From positions 1 to 10,259 of the forward strand of contig PMHC01000222.1 of NCBI GenBank assembly GCA_003156495.1: a DNA stretch of 10,259 bases. The letters are read 5' to 3'. This stretch comes from Acidobacteriaceae bacterium. GTDB lineage: Bacteria; Acidobacteriota; Terriglobia; Terriglobales; Acidobacteriaceae. Position numbers and translations under genes: made by a program. Below the pieces are notes generated by a model. It ran no database searches and was not told where the DNA came from. It saw only the letters and a list, made by a program, of their open reading frames with translations. Of the stretch, positions 1 to 5,026 are shown one piece after another (within the stretch, counting starts at the first letter, position 1; each line of letters opens with the position of its first letter).

Positions 1-1061
1 GCGCCGGTACGCAGCATCTTCGACAGGATCGTCACTTCGTCCTGCGAGAAGGAACCCTCGATTTCGCCCGAGTCGCGAATGGCGCTCTTGATGACGGCCA
101 CCTCGCGGACGCGGCCGCCCATCACCACCGCCATGTACTTGCCCACGTTGGCGCTGGTGTAATCCCAGAAACGATTGCCCGCCTCGTCGGTGAGGTTGAA
201 GTGCACATTCTTCTGGCCGGTATTGGGATTGGTGGCCGGATCGGCGGAACGGAAGTCGCTGCCGGAAACCACCGGAGCGCGATCGACGATAAAGATCCGC
301 TCGGAATCCGAGCCGGTCGCCATCGTGCCCGAGCCGCGCACCATCTCCTGGTCGGGAGGCAGAACGCCGCCCACGCTGGCCAGCGCCGACTGCTCGTCGG
401 CAAAGCCCGAGCCGTCGCCCACGACCGGATGAATCTCCAGCCGGGCCGTCGATTGAATGATCGCCTTGACGCGATCGAGGTCGCTGACACCTGGCAGCTC
501 AACCAGAAGCTGGTTGGCGCCCAGGCTGTAGGGAGCGATCATCGGCTCGCTGACGCCCAGAGAATCGACGCGGTCGCGAACCGTCTCGATTGCCTGCTGA
601 ACGGTCTTTTCCTCCATCGATTTTCTGATCTGAGGCTTCATGGTCAGCGTCCAGGAGTTGTCTGTGCCACCGCCGCTGACGTCGTACTCGTTTGAGTATT
701 TTTCGTCGAGCAGCGAGCGCACGTCGCTGGCCCTGGCCGCCGGCGTGCCTTGCACCGCGATCAGGTCCGGCTTGCTGGGATCGGGCTTGACGACCTGCGC
801 ATAGCTCAGGCCGGCCTTTTGCAGCTCCTGCTTGACGCGCGCCACCGTGCCGTTGGTCTCGTCGCCGATTGCTTCGGCCACCTGCACCTGCAAAATCAGG
901 TGCACGCCGCCTTGCAAATCCAGACCCAGATGAATGCGTTTGGTGATGGCGTCGTGCAGCGCCTTGCCGTCGACTCCGGCGGGAATTCCGATGATGCCGT
1001 ACAGGCATACCAGCAGAACCGCTACGATCAGAACAATTTTATTCTTGAGATTCTTCTTCAT
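1..1061 (-). CDS. secD: Protein translocase subunit SecD, C-terminal part beyond window edge
   Basis: SecD works with SecF as an inner-membrane, proton-driven partner of SecYEG that helps pull exported proteins across the membrane. Reading the minus strand from the ATG at 1061 gives 353 whole codons open to the left edge. Visible in order are a first membrane segment (residues 8-26), the family motif LGLDLQGG (45-52), the P1 periplasmic domain with VRDRVDSLGVSEP (161-173) and LVELPGV (186-192), and a DEAGNRFWDYTSANVGK segment (292-308). The reading ends at LSKMLRTGA, where homologues continue into the five-helix membrane half. Full SecD proteins are usually over 500 residues, so this is a window truncation, not a broken gene. 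The start sits 23 bases after the yajC stop on the same strand, so the two are almost certainly co-transcribed. The ribosome site is weak (GAGAAACGGAAA before ATG). secF would be expected further left. Confidence 0.96.
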   Translation of the reverse strand, partial: MKKNLKNKIVLIVAVLLVCLYGIIGIPAGVDGKALHDAITKRIHLGLDLQGGVHLILQVQVAEAIGDETNGTVARVKQELQKAGLSYAQVVKPDPSKPDLIAVQGTPAARASDVRSLLDEKYSNEYDVSGGGTDNSWTLTMKPQIRKSMEEKTVQQAIETVRDRVDSLGVSEPMIAPYSLGANQLLVELPGVSDLDRVKAIIQSTARLEIHPVVGDGSGFADEQSALASVGGVLPPDQEMVRGSGTMATGSDSERIFIVDRAPVVSGSDFRSADPATNPNTGQKNVHFNLTDEAGNRFWDYTSANVGKYMAVVMGGRVREVAVIKSAIRDSGEIEGSFSQDEVTILSKMLRTG

Positions 1062-1084
1062 TTTCCGTTTCTCGAATTAAAAAC

Positions 1085-1417
1085 TTAGGAACCCGAAACG
1101 CTGTCGTTGGTGGTTACCGCCGCGATGGCGTTCTTGGCCACCTCCAGCTTCAGGTTATCGGGCGCCACGCGAATCACGATCGCGTCGTCCTTGATGGAAA
1201 GGATGGTGCCGCGGATACCTCCCGCCGTCGTCACCCGATCGCCGGTCTTGATGTTGGCCAGCATCTGCTGCCACTGCTTTTGCCGCTTCTGTTGCGGGCG
1301 GATCATCAGCAGATACAACAGGGGAATGAACAACAGAATGGGAAGCAACATGGACAAACCGCCGGCGGTTCCGGCCGGAGCCGCCGCCCACATCGCTAAA
1401 CTCGTCGCCAAATTCAT
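1085..1417 (-). CDS. yajC: Preprotein translocase accessory subunit YajC
   Basis: YajC is a small single-pass inner-membrane protein that associates with SecD-SecF and the Sec translocon. The 110-residue product has one hydrophobic segment (about residues 21-38, LSMLLPILLFIPLLYLLM). This is followed directly by the family hallmark RPQQKRQKQWQQ (40-51) and the cytosolic motif GDRVTTAGGIRGTI (59-72). Length fits the family. An in-frame start at 1471 would add a basic 18-residue extension. The ATG at 1417 is preferred because AAAAGGACGCA sits just before it and because the protein then starts like other YajC proteins. It is the first gene of a yajC-secD unit. In many bacteria tgt lies directly upstream, but here 530 bases without a recognisable gene precede it, so yajC probably has its own promoter. 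Confidence 0.96.
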   Translation of the reverse strand: MNLATSLAMWAAAPAGTAGGLSMLLPILLFIPLLYLLMIRPQQKRQKQWQQMLANIKTGDRVTTAGGIRGTILSIKDDAIVIRVAPDNLKLEVAKNAIAAVTTNDSVSGS

Positions 1418-1951
1418 TGCGTCCTTTTCTTGCCTCGGCGACCGGCGACGGCCTTCCGCAGGCACAGGCATAGCCGGCCTTTACGGCCGACGCCCAACCT
1501 AAAATTTGTCTCCGAGAAAAACTTCAGCCCCCGGCAGCGCTGCTGCCCTGAACTGAAAGGCGGGTTTACGGCACACTTGAAAACACGGCTTTTACTCCGC
1601 GAGACGGGCCGGTTTGCCGCCCCTGTCCGCAACCGCTTCGCAACTTTGCCGCCGCCTGCTTCCTGTTCGACACAGCCCCTCTTCGCAATTCGGAGACGCG
1701 AAAAACGCTTCTCCCGCTCCGCTCGCCAAAAGAATGCCTAAAGAGAATAAGAAATGTGCGGCCGGTCCGGTGTCAAGGCTGGATTGTGCGTTGCGGCGCT
1801 CAAATCCCACGCCAGCACGCTTTCACGGATTCCTTATGAATCCGCTACCTCTCTTTTACAGGAAGAAGCGTCTCCTGAAGATAAGCGCCTCCCGGCATGT
1901 GGAAAAACAGGCTGGAACGAAGCGCGAAAGAGAGGGGCTTTATCCGCGGTC
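1418..1951. other. Long intergenic region upstream of yajC
   Basis: I see no recognisable protein in these 534 bases. The open frames here are low-complexity, Arg/Ser/Pro-rich and have no family features. No remnant of tgt, the usual neighbour of yajC, is visible on the minus strand. Small inverted repeats are present: CGGCC/GGCCG at 1475-1479 and 1485-1489; GGCAGC/GCTGCC at 1533-1538 and 1542-1547 with a 3-base loop; and a 7-bp stem with a CTTAT loop at 1826-1844. None is followed by a convincing T tract. The region probably holds the minus-strand promoter and leader of yajC-secD, and perhaps a plus-strand promoter for the small ORF at 1952. Confidence 0.6.
1747..1776 (-). promoter_or_regulatory. 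Candidate sigma-70-type promoter for yajC-secD
   Basis: On the minus strand a perfect TTGACA (plus positions 1771-1776) is followed after 18 bases by TCTTAT (1747-1752), which matches the -10 consensus at 4 of 6 positions. Transcription would start near 1740 and run towards yajC, giving a leader of about 320 bases. That is long, so a nearer promoter could exist. This is a consensus match only. Confidence 0.3.
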
Positions 1952-2092
1952 ATGGAATTTAATAAAGAAGTCTTGTGGTTAGTCCCCGTAGCGATCGCCG
2001 TTTGTTTTCTACTTTGGGTGCTCTGGAACTGGATGCGCGAAGAGCGCCGCAGCCGCCGGCAGAAAGCCCCCATGCGCTATAGCCGCCGGTAA
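1952..2092 (+). CDS. Possible 46-residue single-pass membrane protein
   Basis: The ATG at 1952 opens a 46-codon frame ending in TAA at 2092. The product has a short polar start (MEFNKE), a strongly hydrophobic stretch of about 19 residues rich in aromatics (residues 7-25, VLWLVPVAIAVCFLLWVLW) and a very basic tail (residues 29-46, with 8 Arg and 1 Lys). This suggests one membrane helix with the basic tail in the cytosol by the positive-inside rule. It superficially resembles small subunits such as CcoQ in size and layout, but nothing specific supports that, and no oxidase genes are near. The start lacks a well-placed ribosome site: GAGAGGGGC is about 14 bases upstream, too far. The frame stays open further upstream to 1754, but that extension looks like noise. 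It stands alone on the plus strand and converges on the next gene, 32 bases away. It could be chance, although the TM-plus-basic-tail pattern is not typical of random shadow frames. Confidence 0.45.
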   Translation: MEFNKEVLWLVPVAIAVCFLLWVLWNWMREERRSRRQKAPMRYSRR

Positions 2093-2124
2093 AAGCTCTT
2101 CGCCGCCTGGCCAAGATCGAACAG

Positions 2125-2853
2125 CTACTTTGCCGGCGCGGCTTCGGCCGGCTGATCCTCGTCGCCCGTCTCTTCAACCAGCACCGCCGAGCCGGGCACA
2201 ATTTCAAAGCTGGCCGCCTCGCGGCCCGTTGGATGAAAGGTGATGCGCAGCGGCTCGCGTTGCCACTCGGGCGCGGCGCAGACCGCCCCGGTCCTGCCCG
2301 CCGCCGGATCAAAGGCCGCCAGCTTTTGCACCAGCAGCGGCTTGCGCGCCGCCACCTGCATCACCACCGCATACAGGTTCTTGCCGTTCGCCGTCAGGCC
2401 GCAGTAGGCAGCATAGTCGCGGAACCAGCTCACCAGGCTCACGCCGGGATCGTAGTCGGGCAGCCGCACGGCGGTGAGCTTCCCGGTCACGCGATCCACC
2501 AGCAGCCACGGCCCCCGCTGCCACACCCACCGGCCGCCCTTGTCGCCGGGCAGCGCGTCGTTGATCCGGATCGCTCGCCGCACCGCAAAGCTGCGGTCGG
2601 TCACGTAATGGTCTTCGCCCGTGGTCCAATCTTTGAGCACGGTGTCAACCACCAGCGGCCGGATTTTGAGCGAAGTTTCGCCCGCCGCCGCCCCCGACGG
2701 GTCGCCCGCCTTCGAGTACGGCACGCGCTTGGCCGCGCCCAGGCCGACCGTATGCACTTTAGCTTTGCGCGGAGCGGCTTTTGCCGTGGCTAAATTGAAA
2801 GCGAAAATCACAAAGACGATTGCGATGAGAACAAAACGGGGCCGAAGGTGCAT
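2125..2853 (-). CDS. Exported protein of unknown function
   Basis: I cannot assign this 242-residue protein to a named family. It begins with a clear Sec signal peptide: basic MHLRPR, a hydrophobic core (residues 7-21) and an AKA-A cleavage site near residue 26. The mature part holds a charged segment (68-100), a Trp-rich stretch (WVWQRGPWLLVDRVTGKL, 109-126), an aromatic block ending in a Cys (VSWFRDYAAYC, 141-151) followed by a blade-like NGKNLYAVVMQ (156-166), a second Cys at 192, and an acidic, Ala-rich tail (226-242). The two Cys could form a disulphide in the periplasm. The start at 2853 is chosen because AGGAGG lies exactly 6 bases upstream and the signal peptide begins there; an in-frame start at 2937 would put 28 Arg-rich residues before it. 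It lies downstream of gatA on the same strand but after a structured 205-base gap, so shared transcription is uncertain. The general look recalls conserved hypothetical proteins of Acidobacteriota. Confidence 0.85.
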   Translation of the reverse strand: MHLRPRFVLIAIVFVIFAFNLATAKAAPRKAKVHTVGLGAAKRVPYSKAGDPSGAAAGETSLKIRPLVVDTVLKDWTTGEDHYVTDRSFAVRRAIRINDALPGDKGGRWVWQRGPWLLVDRVTGKLTAVRLPDYDPGVSLVSWFRDYAAYCGLTANGKNLYAVVMQVAARKPLLVQKLAAFDPAAGRTGAVCAAPEWQREPLRITFHPTGREAASFEIVPGSAVLVEETGDEDQPAEAAPAK

Positions 2854-2859
2854 GGAGCG

Positions 2860-2865
2860 CCTCCT
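2860..2865 (-). promoter_or_regulatory. Strong Shine-Dalgarno site of the exported-protein gene
   Basis: The minus strand reads AGGAGG followed by the 6-base spacer CGCTCC and then ATG. It is the best ribosome site in the window and settles the start at 2853 over the longer frame from 2937. Confidence 0.85.
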
Positions 2866-2908
2866 GGGGGAATGCGAATTTTTTTGAAAACTGGCCCCTG
2901 GGGAAAAT

Positions 2909-2934
2909 GACCGGAGACGGAAGCGCCTCCGGCC
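2909..2934 (-). other. 11-bp hairpin with CTTC loop in the leader of the exported-protein gene
   Basis: In minus-strand RNA, 2934-2924 pairs with 2919-2909 over 11 bp (two G-U pairs) around a CUUC tetraloop; its core is CCGGAGGCG / CGTCTCCGG. The plus-strand copy would have C-A mismatches where the minus strand has G-U pairs, so the fold favours minus-strand RNA. ATTTTCCCC follows directly, which is only a weak T tract. It could be a terminator for gatC-gatA transcripts, or a leader element of the gene whose start lies 55 bases downstream. Confidence 0.45.
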
Positions 2935-2943
2935 CAATTTTTA

Positions 2944-3049
2944 GGTCTCCGACCTCTTGAAGCTGTACTACCATTGGGTGCCCCCGGTCTCGATTTTGAG
3001 ACCGGGGAACCGCTTGAGCCCATGGATCAAAATCATGCGGTCGGAGACC
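2944..3049. repeat. Nested inverted-repeat element, 106 bases
   Basis: Three sets of complementary arms are nested around one centre. The outer arms are GGTCTCCGACC (2944-2954) and GGTCGGAGACC (3039-3049), 11 of 11 matching. The middle arms are CCATTGGG (2971-2978) and CCCATGG (3019-3025), 7 bp with one bulged T. The inner arms are CCCCGGTCTC (2982-2991) and GAGACCGGGG (2998-3007), 10 of 10, around the 6-base loop GATTTT. No T tract follows the inner hairpin on either strand, so a simple terminator does not explain it. A REP/MITE-like interspersed repeat or a structured RNA would both fit. It fills the gap between gatA and the exported-protein gene and starts only 10 bases past the gatA stop. 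Confidence 0.7.
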
Positions 3050-3058
3050 CGCGCAAAA

Positions 3059-4525
3059 TCAGAGTCCCGCCGCTTCTACCGCGCGCGCGACGCGGAAGGC
3101 CGTTGACTCGTTCAAGTGGCGCGCCAAAACCTGCATTCCGACGGGCAATCCGGCCTGCGTTTTGCCGCAGGGCACGTTCACGCCGCAGATGCCGGCCAAA
3201 CTCGCCGTTACGGTGTAGATGTCGGCCAGATACATGGCCACCGGGTCGTCGGATTTTTCGCCGATCTTGAAGGCCGGCACCGGCGAGGTCGGCGTCACGA
3301 TCGCGTCCACCTCGGCAAAAGCCCGCAGAAACTCCTCGGCCAGCAGCCGGCGCACCTGCTGCGCCTTCAGGTAATAGGCGTCGTAGTAGCCGGCGGAAAG
3401 CGCGTAGGTGCCCAGCAAAATGCGCCGCTTGACCTCGGCGCCGAAGCCCTCGTCGCGCGAGTGGCAATACATGTCCTGCAATTGCTGCGAGGAAGGCGAC
3501 CGATAGCCGTAACGCACGCCGTCAAAGCGAGCCAGGTTGGCGCTGGCCTCGGCGGTGGCGATCAAATAGTAAGTGGGAACGGCGTATTTGGTATGCGGCA
3601 GCGAAACCGGCTTCACCGTACAACCGGCGGCCTTGAGCGCCGCGATTCCCTTTTCGACGGCCGCGCGCACTTCACTGTCGAGGCCCTCGGCAAAATACTC
3701 GGCCGGCACGCCGATGCGCAGCCCCTCGGCGGGCTTGTCGCTTTCGGCGGCGTAATTCTGAACCGGCGCGGTCGAGCTGGTTGCATCCTTCTCGTCGTGG
3801 CCGGCGATGATGCCCAGCAGCGTTGCCGCATCGCGAACATTCGAGGCGAAGGGCCCCACGCGATCCAGCGATGAGGCAAAAGCGATCAACCCATAGCGCG
3901 AAACGCGTCCGTAGGTGGGCAGCACGCCCACCACGCCGCAAAAGCTCGCCGGCTGGCGAATCGAGCCGCCCGTATCGGAGCCCAGCGTAGCCACAGCCAT
4001 GTTCGAAGCCACCGCCGCCGCCGAGCCACCGCTCGAACCGCCCGGAACCCGCTCCGTATCGTAGGGATTGTGCACCGGCCCGTAAGCCGAATTCTCGTTC
4101 GAGCCGCCCATGGCGAACTCGTCGCAATTCAGCTTGCCCAAAAGCACAGCGCCGGCGGCATCGAGCTTTTGCACGGCCGTGGCGTCGTAAGGGGGCAAGT
4201 AGCCCTTCAAAATTTTGGAGGCCGCCGTCGCCGGCGCGCCCTTCATCATCAAAACATCTTTAATCCCGATGGGAATGCCAGCCAGCGGCGGCAGCGGATC
4301 GCCTTTGGCCGCCAGCGCGTCGACGCGCCCGGCCTGCTCGATCGCCCGCTCTTTAGTCAGGCTCAAATAGGCATTCAGTTGCGGATTCTTCTTTTCGATC
4401 CGCGCATAGTAGCCGGCGGCCAGATCGGCGGCCTTGGTGCGCCCCGCGGCGATCTCCTCACGCAGGCTGGCGAAGCTCTTGGGCTTCTCTACAAAGGTCT
4501 CGGCACTGTTCGTTTCGCTTGCCAA
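3059..4525 (-). CDS. gatA: Asp-tRNA(Asn)/Glu-tRNA(Gln) amidotransferase subunit A
   Basis: GatA is the amidase subunit of GatCAB. It hydrolyses glutamine and delivers ammonia to GatB, which converts Glu-tRNA(Gln) or Asp-tRNA(Asn) to the correctly charged form in the cytosol. The 488-residue length is standard. The amidase-signature Ser-cisSer-Lys triad is intact: Lys89 in GIPIGIKD, Ser164 in PGGSSGGSAA and Ser188 in GSDTGGSIRQP. The spacings (75 and 24) match the Staphylococcus aureus enzyme (K79, S154, S178). SNENSAYGP (142-150) and DEGFGAEVKRRILLGTYALS (358-377) are also typical. One oddity is that the usual GLKPTYGRVSRYGL reads GVLPTYGRVSRYGL (200-213). The ATG at 4525 has GAGAGG about 5 bases upstream. 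It follows gatC on the same strand across a 110-base spacer that contains a heptamer repeat, an unusually wide gap for this pair. gatB is not present here. Confidence 0.97.
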   Translation of the reverse strand: MASETNSAETFVEKPKSFASLREEIAAGRTKAADLAAGYYARIEKKNPQLNAYLSLTKERAIEQAGRVDALAAKGDPLPPLAGIPIGIKDVLMMKGAPATAASKILKGYLPPYDATAVQKLDAAGAVLLGKLNCDEFAMGGSNENSAYGPVHNPYDTERVPGGSSGGSAAAVASNMAVATLGSDTGGSIRQPASFCGVVGVLPTYGRVSRYGLIAFASSLDRVGPFASNVRDAATLLGIIAGHDEKDATSSTAPVQNYAAESDKPAEGLRIGVPAEYFAEGLDSEVRAAVEKGIAALKAAGCTVKPVSLPHTKYAVPTYYLIATAEASANLARFDGVRYGYRSPSSQQLQDMYCHSRDEGFGAEVKRRILLGTYALSAGYYDAYYLKAQQVRRLLAEEFLRAFAEVDAIVTPTSPVPAFKIGEKSDDPVAMYLADIYTVTASLAGICGVNVPCGKTQAGLPVGMQVLARHLNESTAFRVARAVEAAGL

Positions 4526-4540
4526 TGGAGCCTCTCTTCA

Positions 4541-4575
4541 ATCAGTTATCAGTTGTCAGTTATCAGTTGTCAGTT
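4541..4575. repeat. Five tandem heptamers in the gatC-gatA spacer
   Basis: The plus strand holds five consecutive copies of RTCAGTT (ATCAGTT, ATCAGTT, GTCAGTT, ATCAGTT, GTCAGTT), 35 bases exactly. On the coding strand each unit reads AACTGAY and contains TGA. Because 7 is not a multiple of 3, stops fall in all three frames just upstream of the gatA ribosome site. A partner arm, CTGACAGCTGAT (4608-4619), is complementary to the repeat (for example 4562-4573) over 12 positions, with a single C-A mismatch in coding-strand RNA (a G-U pair on the other strand), so a hairpin could form. Heptamer tandem repeats between genes recall the STRR repeats of cyanobacteria, but homology to those is not claimed. 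Confidence 0.85.
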
Positions 4576-4635
4576 TCCGACTGCACGTCTGCTTAGCGCC
4601 CACAAAGCTGACAGCTGATCGCTCGTTTCTAGTTC

Positions 4636-4947
4636 CTATCGTTCAATCACTTTGGGAACCTTGAAGAACGCGCCATCGCTCTCGGGCGCCTGCGACATCA
4701 CGGCGGCGCGGTCGAGCGATTCCACAACGGCGTCTTCGCGCACCACGTTGGCATTGCCGCCGCTTTCCAGCTCGCTGATCTGCGCCAGCGGCAGCACACC
4801 CTTGGTGTCCAGCTCGTTCAACTCGGCCACATAATCCAGAATCGCGTTCAGGTCGCGCAACATGCGCCCGGACTCTTCCGGCTCAAGCTCCAGATGCGCC
4901 AGCTCGGCCACGCGTTCCACTTCTTCCACGGTAACTTTGGCAGTCAT
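4636..4947 (-). CDS. gatC: Asp-tRNA(Asn)/Glu-tRNA(Gln) amidotransferase subunit C
   Basis: GatC is the small non-catalytic subunit that wraps around and stabilises the GatA-GatB interface. The 103-residue product shows the family layout. It opens with VEEVERVAELAHLELEPEE (residues 7-25), followed by a helix with LNAILDYVAELNELDTKGV (33-51). It ends with the region around REDAVVESLDRAAVMSQAPE (69-88) and FFKVPKVI (94-101), which matches the C-terminal FxVPxV ending of GatC. Length is normal. The start ATG at 4947 is the only one that gives the standard N-terminus; its ribosome site is weak (AAAAGCCT). A small 5-bp stem (TTCGA/TCGAA, 4954-4966) lies just upstream. The gene begins 79 bases after the large upstream gene ends and is followed by gatA. 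Confidence 0.96.
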   Translation of the reverse strand: MTAKVTVEEVERVAELAHLELEPEESGRMLRDLNAILDYVAELNELDTKGVLPLAQISELESGGNANVVREDAVVESLDRAAVMSQAPESDGAFFKVPKVIER

Positions 4948-4982
4948 AGGCTTTTCGATTTTCGAAGATGAAGATCAAGTTC

Positions 4983-4988
4983 AGTATA
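4983..4988 (-). promoter_or_regulatory. Possible -10 box for gatC-gatA
   Basis: The minus strand reads GCTATACTGA here, containing TATACT, 5 of 6 to the consensus, about 36 bases before the gatC start. No good -35 hexamer is seen at 16-18 bases upstream. The alternative is read-through from the large gene that ends at 5027. Confidence 0.25.
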
Positions 4989-5026
4989 GCCCGTTCGCGG
5001 CTGCGTTCTGGAACAGCGCGACCGGC

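Noticed and set aside
122..1008. Minus-strand Arg-rich open frames of 126 and 169 residues
   Set aside because: They are other frames of secD. The true frame is open from 1061 to the window edge and encodes the SecD motifs.
1418..1471. Longer YajC with 18 extra N-terminal residues
   Set aside because: The extension is basic and unlike YajC, while a good ribosome site sits directly before the ATG at 1417.
1614..1982. Plus-strand frame of 122 residues upstream of and overlapping the small ORF
   Set aside because: It is low-complexity with no domain or membrane pattern and has no ribosome site; treated as chance.
2854..2937. Longer form of the exported protein starting at 2937
   Set aside because: It would place 28 Arg-rich residues ahead of a clean signal peptide and would run through the hairpin and the AGGAGG site.
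2982..3007. Perfect 10-bp hairpin considered as an intrinsic terminator for gatA
   Set aside because: No run of T follows on either strand, and the hairpin is nested inside wider complementary arms, so a repeat or structured element explains it better.
3116..3874. Plus-strand frame of 252 residues opposite gatA
   Set aside because: It is antisense to the catalytic core of gatA, Arg/His/Gly-rich, with no family features; long shadow frames are expected in GC-rich DNA.
4541..4575. Short repeats considered as a CRISPR remnant
   Set aside because: The units are 7 bases with no spacers, so this is a simple tandem repeat.
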